Assembly: GCF_963576615.1 (NCBI RefSeq)
Contig: NC_088715.1
Span: forward strand, 53,149,959-53,213,958
Length of the DNA stretch: 64,000 bases
Reading direction: 5' to 3'
From: Watersipora subatra
Taxonomy: Eukaryota; Bryozoa; Gymnolaemata; Cheilostomatida; Watersiporidae
Shown here: one piece after another, positions 34,721-46,185 of the stretch
Numbering within the stretch: the first letter of the stretch is position 1
Layout of the letters: every line of letters starts with the position of its first letter
Notes under the pieces: generated by a model
Told to the model about the DNA's origin: nothing
Seen by the model: only the letters and a program-made list of their open reading frames with translations
Database searches by the model: none
Made by a program: the position numbers and the translations under genes

Positions 34721-36416
34721 GTATAGCACAGTATTCCAATCAATGTACTTTTATTCAATGCACCAAACAAACTATTAAAAATTATATATTTCCTAGCATT
34801 TTATTATTGGAGAATCACAAATTGCCGTCACACTAATTGAATAAGAGGTAAGGTTTTTGAAGGTAAACTTTATTAAAGAGATTAGTTCTCTCACCTAGTA
34901 ATATGATTATTGCATAGAACTACTGCTACAAAGTAGTAAAGGATGTGACTTTAGTACTAGTTAGTAGAGATCATTTGAATGAATAACCTTTATTCGTTGT
35001 CAAGTTCGTTAGAAAAAACAGGGTAGACGGATTACTTAGAATCCAAGACAAAATGAGCTATGAAAATGCCACTGACAATGTGTAGAACTTTATTCACACC
35101 AGCTGACCACATAAAAAACACCCAACTATTATTGTTAGATAGTACATTGGTACCCTAATGAACTTACATTTGTACAAAAACAAAAACCATTGCCATATTG
35201 CGACACATGGAAAGTACAACACAACACATGATTCTTTAATTACTTTTTGAAGAAGAACTATGCTCCTGGTTAAATATTGGCTAAAATTGAAATATGTTTT
35301 TAAGCGATTATAAGTTTAGGTAATTAACTTCAGCTGTGTTTTTTGCTCAACAACCATTTGTTATAACATACGCATTTATACAAACTGTTGCAAAAAGAAT
35401 GCTTATGCCTTTTTTCACGGTAATTTTAATAACATTTTCATGTGTAGCTGGTCATAAAGCTTATGCAATGGTCAGTCATAATAGTCTCTATAGATGTATG
35501 ATGAACCTTAAATTACATTTTGACAACCAGCAGTTTATTAAAAGTAAACGGGTTAACTAGAAGTGCATTATTGTCAAAAAATAGCCGTATGAGCTAAATC
35601 AGTAACCACTTATTAATGTACATTTTTTTAAAATTTGCTCAACAAAATGTTGATATCTCTCAGAAGTTTTAATAAATGAACCATCAATCAGTTTCAAAAG
35701 ATTACCAGGGTGTTACTTTTTGTTTAAAATTTAGCTGAAGATTGAACCACCTGCTTATTTACCTTTCAGTCTCACCATGTTGCTTTGAGTAAAATTGTGT
35801 ACCATCCATTCTTTGACATCGATTGTCAATAACTAAAACTTTTGTTACTGTTTAAAAGTTTATTTCTTTGACTAAAATAGAGTAAAAAGCGCTTCAATTT
35901 TACAATGACTTGAAAAAATTGAACTTTTCTTGGCATATAGCATAAAAGATAAAAAAAATTTTTCACTAAAAGAAAGAGATAGATGAAGAAGAAAGAAGAG
36001 AATGATTGAAAGAATTCAAATAGGTAATGTAACTCAGGCATGCATTTCAGTATCACGTTAGCTACACAAATGCTAGTCACTCTCTAACACAGTTAGATCC
36101 ATAGAGTTATCTCCCCCTAGAGTGATAACTGTGCCTTCAACAGCACAGGCGTTTCCGGTGCCAACAAGAAGCGTTTAAGCCACGCCTTTTTTTGTGCTCG
36201 TCAATCGTAGTGATTGACAGAACCATAACATCGGGCATGAGAATGATCATGAATTTCCACAGTTAAGATAGTAATTATTGCTCATATTAAAGAAATGATG
36301 ATTATAGTTTATTACTCTAATATATGCTTATTATTTAAAGCAATTCAATACCTACATGCCTTGCAAAGTCACTGAATAGATAGTGTTAAGTGAGTGAGTT
36401 AATGTAATCAGTTACT

Positions 36417-36460
36417 CCAATGATATACAGCCCCCAAACATGGGGGCTGTATATCATTGG
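36417..36460. repeat. Perfect 19-bp hairpin inside the Mutator-like element
   Basis: CCAATGATATACAGCCCCC is followed by a six-base loop (AAACAT) and its exact complement. It resembles a bidirectional terminator hairpin, but there is no flanking gene. Confidence 0.85.
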
Positions 36461-36656
36461 TTACTCATAGATAAGATAGATAGTCATACTGGGGTTGTAT
36501 AACATTGGTGTGATGGGAAGCTAATCGACTGCCATCAACTGAAAGTATTGACATTGTATGGTGGTATAGTGATTCATTGACACCACAGTTCACAAACAGC
36601 CCTTGCATGTAATATTAGATTTCAATACATATCAATAAAATACATAGACTAGCTTG

Positions 36657-36694
36657 AAGCAAAGATGTCCACTAGTTAGTGGACATCTTTGCTT
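36657..36694. repeat. Perfect 18-bp hairpin inside the Mutator-like element
   Basis: AAGCAAAGATGTCCACTA pairs exactly with 36677-36694 across a two-base GT gap, effectively a palindrome. Confidence 0.85.
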
Positions 36695-37269
36695 GATGTA
36701 AGCAAGCAAAAAGTTTGAAAGTGGCAAATATTGAGAGTGGCAAATGTTGTTATAGGCCTATGTTAAATAAAAATAAATTAGACTTAATTATACTAAATTA
36801 TAATTATTCAGAAATAAAATAGACTTTTTTATTACTTTATTTGCTAAATAATTGTTTATTTTAATAATAGCTAAACAGATTATATTTAGCCATTACTTGC
36901 TATTTATTTCACATTTACATTTAAACACATTTGCAGTTTCATTTTTCTTCCTAATTCATTACAACAAAAAACTTTTTTCATGATATGAAGTTTAAAAATT
37001 GTAGTTGGTTGAAAAAGCTTGAAAAAATTTACAGTTGTTTTTATTTTCTCTCTTCTCTTCATTTATTTCAATTACACAAAACACTTCTCACGATTTGTAG
37101 TTTGAAAGTTAAAGTGGCAAATGTTGTTATATGTTAAATAAAAATAAATTATACTTAATTATACTGAATTATAATTATATAAAAATAAAATAGACTGTTT
37201 TGTTATTTTATTTATTTAATATTTTTTCATTGTAATTATAGCTAAACAGATTATATTTATTTACATAAT

Positions 37270-37500
37270 TCATTTCCATATGATTTTCGTTTCCATACCA
37301 TTTCCCTACTTCATTTCCATATTATTTCCATATTATTTCCGTTTCCATAACATATCCATAACATTTCTATTCACTTCCATATTATTTCCATTTCTATACC
37401 ATTTCCATATTTCTAAAATAAAATTTCCATATGCATTTCCGTAAAATTATGGAAATATTTATGTTTATGGAAATGGATATGGAAAAGTAAACATTTCCAT
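37270..37500. repeat. TTTCCATA-rich degenerate microsatellite
   Basis: Repeated ATTTCCAT words. At its right end the inverse (ATGGAAAT) appears, allowing foldback. Confidence 0.75.
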
Positions 37501-37799
37501 AATTATGTTTAGCGATCCCTGGTAGGTATTGAATTGCTTTAAATAATAAGCATATATTAGAGTAATAAACTATAATCATCATTTCTTTAATATGAGCATT
37601 AATAACTATCTTAACTGTGGAAATTCATGATCATTGTTTAACCATTCTCATGGCTGATGTTATTGAGCTAGTCAATCACAACGATTGACTAGCACAAAAA
37701 GGGCGCGGCCTAAACGCTCCTTGTTGGCACCGGAACCGCTCGTGTAGTTATCACTCTAGGGGGAGAAAACTTTATGGTTAGATCCCTTTGATTAAGAAG

Positions 37800-38290
37800 C
37801 GAAAAGTGAAATTATAACTAACGGATTACAGTGTAAGCCACTATTAAGTATTATTTTATGAATCATAAACAAATATTAATATTTCAACGTTATAGTTATG
37901 TGGATGTAGCATTACTGCACTATTTGTATGTTACAAAATGAACTATATATGATAGCTCATTGTTCATAAAAGTATGTTACAATGCTAGAACAGAACTACC
38001 AGGCTTGTTTGTACCAATATAGCTTTATTCATTATATACTAAAACCAATTAATGATTTTTGAAATTGTTGCGTATAACTTACTGTGACTGACTTACAAAC
38101 CTTTAGTTAACTATTTTGAATTATAAATGTTTACAGAGAGTTTTAAGTTTTAATTTATCACTGTAACATTATTTTGGTTTTCAATGGATTAATTTTTGCT
38201 GCAACATATACATGTTTCAACAATCAGCTTGTGACTTAGTTATTTAAGTGTTTCTCTAAATTTATGTTATTATTTACTAAAAGTTCCACT
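37800..38290. other. Non-coding sequence without recognised feature
   Basis: AT-rich; no exon or repeat structure recognised between the Mutator-like element and the inverted-end element. Confidence 0.35.
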
Positions 38291-38299
38291 GTCATACAG

Positions 38300-39343
38300 C
38301 CCGCGACCAAAGTGATATTGGAAAAAAGAAAGGATACTGATGGTTGAGAAATGCAATATTAGCAGTCAAATGACACTGCAGTGCAATAGGATAACTGCAA
38401 TGGTAGCTTTAATGTACTGGGTGTGGGTGTTATTATATACAACAAATAGCAATAATGAAAGGAAAAGATTATAGGTTTATATCTCTCCCCTGCAATAGGA
38501 GAAATGCAATATTGGTCATTATTAGAAGTAAAATGCACTGATATTATTAGAATAACCAATATTATTAACATAGTAATAATATAAAACCAATGAACAAATT
38601 TGTTTACATTTCAAAACGTCATAGCTAACAATATCACAAAGTTGTGATATTTATACAGATTTTTAGAAATTCTGTGCTACGTAGTCATTGTTCTGTAGTG
38701 ATCCAAACTTATAATTAGTTACTGTAATAATCTCATAAGAACCGTTAGAGAAAATATCCTCGTCATTTTTCTACTTACACTGCGTTGGACATCAGTTAGG
38801 ATACCAAAGTACTCCAAATTGTTTAAAATGTCAGTTACTTTTAAATCGGCAAAAATGAAACAATTTCAGTACTCTTAACTTAATTACAGAAACCTTCGGC
38901 AATTCGACAATGCTATAGACTGGTGAAACGTGCACGTTATTTTTTTTCGTGAAATGCGCACGATTTAATCGTTCTATTCTCTGTCGCTCGGCGTTTTAAT
39001 TTCCGGTCTTAACTTTGATAAAAGTGAGGTTTAGCAAGTTTTAATAACGATTTTCGGCCAAATAAATCTGTCTATTTATGTATATTTCAATCAGATGGGT
39101 TAGTTTTAGGAATTTGCGGTAACCTTTCAAAGGCTTGGTAACATATTTAAATAGGTGTATATGCGTTTTTTATCATTATTATACTTAAACGACTTTACTG
39201 AAAAATACTTAAATTTGTTGATAAGATTTTGTTACAAGGGTTTGGTGACGGCCATTAACGGATACTTTTTCGGGAGTTGTGTGCACATGTGCATTTATCA
39301 AAAATCTCCCAAACCAATCGCTTCGCCTGTGTTTGGTCGTCAG
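38300..39343 (-). mobile_element. 1.04-kb element with inverted CCCGCGACCAAA ends, copy 2
   Basis: Inverted copy of 24311-25347. Ends are CCCGCGACCAAA (38300) and TTTGGTCGTCAG (39332). Landmarks shared with copy 1 include AGAAATGCAATATTAGCAGTC, GTTGGACATCAGTTAG and CGGCAATTCGACAATG-like sequence. The two copies lie in and near copies of the transporter gene. Confidence 0.65.
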
Positions 39344-39474
39344 ACAACAGAAACAGCATTGTTAATTTGCTGTAAAGCAAATATTTAGTTATTTAAATTT
39401 CATGACACAAAGTATCACAAAGTATAAAATTGTTGCTAGTAGAGACATTGCTATAACTTAGAAGTATGTGGCGG

Positions 39475-39830
39475 AGCATAAATCAGCCAACCGTATCAAA
39501 TTATAACTCAATAAATTATCTAAGTTTTAATGCTCATTAATAGTGTGAATACTTATATGAATCATGAGTACCTAACATGAAGTAGGGTCTTCATTTACTT
39601 ACTAACTCAACATGCATAGATATGACTCAGATAACATAGAAGAATATGAAAGACAACTGAGATTACTGAATCTGATTCAATTGCAAAATTACCACCAGTT
39701 TAAAATAAACACAATTTTGTGCTTCTAATTGTTTTAGCTTTGATATTCTTGTTGCGTTGTATTGACATTTATTGTTTCAATTTTCTTTCTTGTTATTCCT
39801 TGTAGCATTCGGTGCTACAAGTAGTTCAAT
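39475..39830 (+). pseudogene. Decayed copy of transporter exon 1 and its 5' flank
   Basis: From about 39475 the sequence follows the 5' flank of copy A (CATAAATCAGCC, GTAGGGTCT, CTCAACATGCATAGA). The frame at 39612 starts MHRYDSDNIEEYE, matching MHRDHSDNFEEYE, then several small deletions shift it and TAA stops it at codon 39. The homology continues through AGCTTTGATATTCTTG and fades near 39830. No later exons were found after it. Confidence 0.8.
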
Positions 39831-39849
39831 ATTTTATTCCATTCTAAAT

Positions 39850-40570
39850 TTGAAGGCATATTTTTATTTTATCACCATACTTATTCGTGCTGAAAAAAAG
39901 CTCATTGCACTCGTCAATATGTTTGCTACAGTTTTGCAGGTAAAGCTGCGGTATGCTTATCAAACACTTAGTAAGCACAAGTCACTAGTACTTTTATTCA
40001 CTATCAAAGGGCAACTGAACTTTTAGTGCATGTAAATAGTCTCACACAAGGTCATTGTGTCCAGCATAAAGTAATGTAAGCATTGCATTGCAATAGGCTG
40101 TGTATACATAAAGGGAACAGACTGTACAATATCAAATCAATGCCATAGTTAAAATGTGGCAAATAAATTCTACAAACACTAGTTTTTTATGTGCACTAGA
40201 AAAAGCATTATGAGCGTCGATCTATTGTAGGCCATGTTAAGATAACCGCAAGGATGCTATAAAATAATATGCTATAAATCTGCAAATTTATAAGTTATAG
40301 AAAGATATTTGATCAAATGCTACGAATATGTATACTTATGAACAAGTGACACAAGTGACAGAATCAGGTGCATTATTTTTCAACTCTTCTCTCAGGGTGG
40401 CGGTCAGTTAGATGTGGCATTAAAATAGAGGTAGCTTTCTGCTAGAGGCTTCAGGGTATATATGAATACATGTACATGTTATCAATGTGTGTGCATTATT
40501 ATGAAACACATGCAAAGAGACTGCCAGCTATTTCTGTCTTCCTCTGCACATATGAACTCTTTATATATTA
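39850..40570. other. Non-coding sequence without recognised feature
   Basis: No exon, RNA or repeat structure was recognised. Confidence 0.3.
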
Positions 40571-40574
40571 CAAA

Positions 40575-41650
40575 CTAGATGAGCGCCCGGCGTCGCCCTA
40601 GTAATACAAAATTCTTTACACTGAAAACTTATTTTTATTTAACATATACAATATTTCCAATTTTAACTTTTAAACTTCAAATCATTTGAAAAGTGTTTTT
40701 CTGCAGTTCAAAGGAAGGAAGAGAAAAAAGAGAAAAACTGTAAAGGATTGTAAACTTTTTCAAAGAACTGTAACTTTAAATTTCATATTATGAAGGGCGT
40801 TTTTTCTAAAACAATTAAGGAGAAAAAATAAAATTGTAAGGATGTTTAAATGTAAATGTGAAAACTTACCAAGTGATGGCTAAATATAGTCTGTCTTGTT
40901 ACGATTACCAAGTGATGGCTAAATATAGTCTGTCTTGCTACGATTACCAAGTGATGGCTAAATATAGTCTGTCTTGCTACGATTACCAAGAAAAAATATT
41001 TAGTATACAATTATATGATTTTAGTTTGCTTTAATGTTGGCAACTTAAGACAAAAATATAGTATAGATGTATAGAGTGGTATAGAAACCCATAGTAATTA
41101 TCTAATGCAATCACTGGAAAAAAATCATCAAAACCATCATCATTAAAGATAATAACAAAGCAATATGCTAACCTTAGTAACTGCAGTTACCTACAATAAC
41201 TTTAGTGCTTTTTGTGAATATGATCTGCAAGAAAATGTAACAATACAATGTACTATGTGCAGAGTTTTTTCCTTCAAGACAGACGCGTAACATAAACGCT
41301 GAATTCATCATAAATGCATCTAGCTTACTAAAACATACTTGAAAGAAGTTTTAGTATGTACTTTAGTAAATTTTTAACTAAAGTTTTTAACACTCATCTG
41401 GTTAAAAATTTGTTTTGGTCCTAACCAATTCACTAACAGATAACGCATACCAATTGGCAGTTTAATTTTGAAAGAAATTATTGTTGAAATAGGATGGCAG
41501 AAAACGAATTCGCTCTAGTACCGCAAGGACAAAAAGCTTCATGTTTCATAAAGTCGGGCGAAAACTATTTTATAACAGCTGCATTGTAATCCCTGAGCGC
41601 AATGGATCAATTAATACGTCATTTAACATGTGCAATTGAGAAAAGCGTAT
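40575..41650 (-). mobile_element. Helitron-like element, longest copy
   Basis: Read on the minus strand it runs about 1.08 kb and ends GGCGACGCCGGGCGCTCATCTAG followed by T in shortened form: hairpin GGC-GAC-GCC, then CTAG. It aligns along its length with 9146-10099. A 39-base block is present three times in tandem at 40869-40985 (ACCAAGTGATGGCTAAATAT and onward). The 5' end is approximate. Confidence 0.55.
40869..40985. repeat. 39-bp triplicate
   Basis: Three nearly identical 39-base copies starting at 40869, 40908 and 40947, differing by one base (GTTACG/GCTACG), inside the Helitron-like element. Confidence 0.9.
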
Positions 41651-41689
41651 ACGGTATATGATAAGTCCGATAGAATTCTAAGGACTGTG

Positions 41690-41850
41690 TAACTCAGTTG
41701 TTGGAAACTTGCGGTTGCAATCTCCGTAAGTTAAATCCAACACGAAACAAGCTTTTCATCCCAAGATTTTAGTAACTATAGCTGGACAGATTGATTCACA
41801 GAATAACAGACGACGACACACAAACTTTGAGATTTACATAGGTAGATATA
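41690..41850 (+). mobile_element. tRNA-derived SINE copy
   Basis: Degenerate A box (TGTAACTCAGTTGTTGG) and B box (GTAAGTTAAATCC), then the family body TATAGCTGGACAGATTGATT and tail AAACTTTGAGATTTACATA. It abuts the next Helitron-like copy. Confidence 0.55.
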
Positions 41851-42235
41851 CTAGCTGTACTACCGAGCATTGCTCAGGTAATAGAAAGTCTGCACAGAAA
41901 ATTGATTTGTATTTAACCTATAACAAAATTTGCCATTCTACCCTTTAAACTACATATTATGGGAAAGTATCATGTTTTATGTAGTTGAAATAATTTAAGA
42001 GAAAATAAAAACAACTGTAAAGGTTTTCAAACTTTGTCAAACAACTGTAACTTTCAAACTTCGTAGCATGAGGAAAATGCTTTGTGCAGGTTAATTAAAT
42101 TAAAAAAAAGCAACTATATAGAGGTTTGATGTAAATGTAAAATAATAGGCAAGTAGTAGCTAAATTAAATTGGTTTTGCTACGATTAAAATACATGTATT
42201 TGACGATTTGGTAATAATACAATTAATATGAACTG
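41851..42235 (-). mobile_element. Helitron-like element, short copy
   Basis: On the minus strand it ends CCTGAGCAATGCTCGG, ten bases, then CTAG followed by T. The hairpin arms GAGC/GCTC differ from the GGC/GCC arms of other copies yet still pair. The body matches 9880-10099. Confidence 0.55.
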
Positions 42236-42636
42236 AGAAAACAAAAAATAAAAATCCTGAGTATGTAGAATTAATAATTACAATTCTTGCATAGAAGTGT
42301 GTGTGTATAAAAGCTTTATTGTTCTACCAAACAGCATCAATCAAAACATTGTAAACAACAATACTAGTATGTTTCATTACTGGGACAAATGTAAAATTGA
42401 AATATTGTACTGTCTTTGTCTGACCAAATGGAGAGAGAATTTCGAGGCTCTTTACATAGAGATAATGAATTTGTCCGCGCAAAAAAAATTGGCTATGACT
42501 CCAGATATAATAATAGAACCTTACACAAAGTATTTTTTAACAAGGGCATTGCAACGCATGGGCACATTGCTAAAATGAGTGGTTATCAAGTGCATAGGCC
42601 TACGATATAGGGAAAAATGATAACAGTATTGATGAA

Positions 42637-42797
42637 TATACTTTATGTAGCTCAGTGCTAGAGCGCTTGTATAAAAAACCTTGCTGAATCGTCGTGCGTT
42701 TGAATCCACATATATTGAATTTTAAATCTAAGATCTTAATAGCTATAGCTGGACACGCATACACACATATACACATACATACATACAACCAACTTTG

Positions 42798-42830
<33 letters not shown>
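42637..42830 (+). mobile_element. tRNA-derived SINE copy with intact promoter boxes
   Basis: The head reads TGTAGCTCAGTGCTAGAGCG (A box) and GCGTTTGAATCCACAT (B box), followed by AGCTATAGCTGGACA and an AT microsatellite. It does not fold as a full tRNA, so it is a SINE head rather than a tRNA gene. A pol III promoter of this kind could be active. Confidence 0.6.
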
Positions 42831-42853
<23 letters not shown>

Positions 42854-42862
42854 TATATATTA
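42800..42862. repeat. (TA)n microsatellite
   Basis: About 60 bases of alternating TA; another run lies at 42980-43006. Confidence 0.85.
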
Positions 42863-42902
42863 AGGCATTTCATGTACTATGAAATGTACAATTCTGCATT
42901 TC

Positions 42903-42976
42903 TGCCTTGAGGCTTTTAGGCTCAAAGGAAAAGTTGTTTACCCAGTTCTAACTAGCAAAGCAAGAGTGAACAAATC

Positions 42977-42980
<4 letters not shown>
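42903..42980 (+). repeat. Dispersed 78-base repeat, copy 1
   Basis: Starts GCCTTGAGGCTTTTAGGCT and ends GTGAACAAATCTTAA; repeated in the same orientation at 45279-45355 with few changes. The start holds a small inverted repeat (CCTTGAG/CTCAAAGG). Confidence 0.75.
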
Positions 42981-43011
<31 letters not shown>

Positions 43012-45278
43012 GTAGATAAGCATATGTATATAGTTTGTGTGTGTGTTTAACAATCATTAGATATGGATTGTTAAAAATAGACAAAAGAACAATTTTGATT
43101 CCACCACTGATCTCCTAAATCACTGCAAAGTAATAAAAAAGTTGCAAACACGATGCTTCTACAGAAGGAGTCTTATTGTCAAGGGAGATAAATCCACAAA
43201 CATAATTTCATCAACTTTTTCACAGAAGTGGGAATAGCAGCAGCGGCAACTCTTCAGTTTTAAATTCTACATACCCGAATCAGCGTCAATCATTGTGGAA
43301 ATTTCCACTAGAAAGAGGTGCCAACCGAAATTTATTTCTAAAGCTCTTCTGTCTGCTCAGGCTGAAGCCTATTTAGCTCTATACTGGTGTTGAGCGCTCC
43401 TTATTGACTTTACTTAGCTAATTATATTTTAACTGTGTTCTTTTTTGTTACCAACCCTATATCCGCGCCCGCACCGCTATACATATAGCAATGTCAGATC
43501 GCAGATATGACACATATATAGATTAACACATATTGCTATTTAGCTTGCAGCCTTAGAGGATGCATACTGAATCTCAGCAAAGTAAGAGTAATAGCTCCAT
43601 TTAACCACAATTATCTTTTTCTAATAATAAGCTATGAAACATTCATTTAATCCTTTTACTCTCTCAACCATTTGCATATAGGCTAAATGAGCTTGTGTTG
43701 TTGTCTGCACTCACTGAGCAGCACAGTAACTTACTAGCTTTGTAGTTTGTAACAACTCTCTAGCCATGGGAACAATCTTTGGCGTTTAGTCACTTAATGG
43801 TACTGTCAGTACTCTGGGTGACAAATCTTAGCAGCAAAATTATTTGAGTATCAGAGAAATTTGTCATTTAATTATTTTAAAACATTTAAGAAGATTTGCT
43901 CAATTTTCACAATAATATATTCATTGGTATATTCTTCACACTTTGCTGCTTCGATGTAAAAGCACTTCTATAGTCTATGCTTTTTATACATAGCTTACAT
44001 GTTTTGTATACAAAGCTCTAGAGAGTGATGGTCTTGTTATAACGGACTACCAGCATTTCAAACTCATCATCTGTTGAGTAATACTTGAAAATTTGATATC
44101 AACACAATATAGTTTATACTTACTTAAAAACTTAATAAAGGATGTTAGTAAATTTATTCACCAGCTAGTTTTTACTAGTTTAACACAACAACTCTACTTT
44201 ATCACAGTGACGGTCAGTTTAGGCAAATCTCGATAACATATAATCAGATTCAGCATATACAAATGTCATTAATACTATTTTTACCAAGTGTGGTATAAAA
44301 AACTTTTTCTTAGTTATTGATCTCCTTTTACTTTTAAATTATAACACTTAATTTTGAATTGTAAGCGCCACCAAAAAGTGGAAAAATTTGAGTGTTTCAG
44401 AATAATTTATGTATTATCTGCGCTAAAAACTTTCAAACAAATGTTTTGCTTCGTTTTTATTGTGCAAAAAGTCAATTTTCGCAACTGTTTTAACATTCTG
44501 CTTTTATAAACGCTAGGATTACAGAATGACTGCACATATAAACACATATAAACACGTCGAAACACAGATAAGCACATATAAACACTGCTACATAAACACA
44601 GATAAACAGGAATTCGTTATGTTCATTTCTGCCTTTACTTGACCATGTATTAAGTTTAAACACATCAAACAGAGATTCAACTGTCATTAAACTCATTTTT
44701 TACAATTGTTGCTGCATTAAGTATCGTTTTATTCTTTTTTTGTGTTTGGTATAAGTAGGGAGCTGTTCTACCTCACAACACACACACTGGCTGTATATAA
44801 AGATGTTTAGTAACTAGTACATGTATAACAAATTTATTTATGTTGAAGTAAATGTTAAAACAATGCAGCATAACTTCGAAGACAGTACTTCCTTTAATAT
44901 GTGATAGAAAGTTTAATTAAAAGCTGGTCAGTCTAAATACTCTAGGGTAACCTGCACTTTGATATTTTCATAGAAAGTAATTATTTTAGCAGTTTGTAAC
45001 TTTCACTCAGTTTTTGCTGTAAACTCTGAAAGAAAAAGTAGGTTGCTATAAAGATAAAATAATTAAAAACTGAAAAAATTCTTCAAGTGTTGTATTTTTG
45101 CAATGCTCAAAAACGGAACAATTATAAACGACATCAGTAATTTTAAAAGAAGATTCTCAAAGCAATCTAAACGCTTGCAGAACTTTTGGGTTCCTTAATA
45201 ACATGCGTCCAGTGTTGCTAATCACTCATAAATAGTTGTAAATAATTTTTTATTGAGCTTCAGCTAGCACAAATGTGA
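42981..45278. other. Non-coding sequence without recognised gene
   Basis: No convincing exon on either strand. A short array of AAACACATATAAACAC-type words is present at 44530-44610. Confidence 0.3.
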
Positions 45279-45355
45279 GCCTTGAGGCTTTTAGGCTTAA
45301 AGGAATAGTTGTTTACCCAGTTCTAACTAGCACAGCAAGAGTGAACAAATCTTAA
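45279..45355 (+). repeat. Dispersed 78-base repeat, copy 2
   Basis: Close copy of 42903-42980. Confidence 0.75.
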
Positions 45356-46185
45356 CAGTCAGTATTTAATTCAAGATCACACACTTTCAGCTCATAATTA
45401 TTGCAATCAGGTATGCTGCTATTTTGCTGGTGTTTTGAGTTAATCTACTTAATTGACACACCAGTCATATTCAAACTTGCTATAAGGCAAGTCTAAACTC
45501 ATTTAGCAAACGTTTCTTTACCGGTTGAAAAACAAAAACTAAGATATAGGTGAGTGAATGTAAATAACATAACAAATTTTCAAAAAAAATAATAGCCTTT
45601 TGGTGCATTCAAAAACAAAATTTCAATCTAGTTTGGTCCACTCTGATGTTTAAAATGGTCAACTTCGGAAAATGCGCAGACTGTTATAACAAACTAATCA
45701 TGCTTTTAAACCGAGAGATGCCACGCGGGTGAGTTTGTTATATAATCTAACAAACGCATAGGCAGAATGTTCATATCTATTTTCCTGCAATAAAAATGCA
45801 GACAAAACACTATGATTAGCATTAAAGAAGATGGTAGTCATATTTCAACACAAAAGTCAGAGCTCCCTTACCGTATGAAGGCTGTAAGTTTAGCATAATT
45901 ATATATACTTTTGACCTCAAAAAATATTTTTAAATTTTATTCAATAATAAAGCAATAATGTACATGGATAAATGTGGTTTTTGTTTATACCGCTTATTTG
46001 TAAAAATACTGCACCACAGTATTATTTTATTATGGCAGCATAGAGAAGGCAAGAAAAAACAAACCTATCTATCGGCAGCCCGCTGCGGCAAGATAGCATC
46101 GTTGAGCAGTCTTGACCAATTTTTGTTAATTTGAAAGAGCGCAAAAGATGGCAGTAGCTAGAAACAACAAAAGAACAAAAAACAA

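Larger units (their letters stand above)
31542..35811 (+). repeat. 4.3-kb tandem duplication, unit 2
   Basis: Starts ATGAAGCTTTGTC at 31542 and ends ACCATCCATTC at 35811. It carries a second copy of the last 81 coding bases and stop of copy A (31542-31622), a 3'-flank copy and its own minisatellite. The exon fragment has no acceptor in this unit, so it should not be coding. Confidence 0.92.
36099..37777. mobile_element. Mutator-like element with long terminal inverted repeats
   Basis: Arms of about 257 bases at 36099-36355 and 37522-37777 are inverted copies, starting CATARAGTTWTCTCCCCCTAG and ending with GTAGGTATTGAATTGC read inward. The element is flanked by the direct repeat GTTAGATC(C) at 36092 and 37777, an 8-9 bp target duplication. 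Long TIRs with an 8-9 bp duplication fit Mutator-like elements. The interior encodes no transposase; it holds hairpins, a fragment related to the Helitron-like family, two direct repeats of about 150 bases (36733 and 37119) and a TTTCCATA-rich stretch. Confidence 0.7.

Noticed and set aside
28587-34726. Reading frames of 100-370 codons on both strands (MYS, CTQ, VLN, STL, EYI, VHR, HST repeats)
   Set aside because: They follow from a nine-base unit without stops; all frames are open at once and there is no non-repetitive protein sequence beside them.
42297-42610. Overlapping frames of 93 and 64 codons
   Set aside because: They lie between a Helitron-like copy and a SINE, and no family or splice signal was recognised.
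42637-42712. A tRNA gene
   Set aside because: A and B boxes are present, but no complete cloverleaf with paired acceptor stem was found, and the sequence continues into a SINE body.
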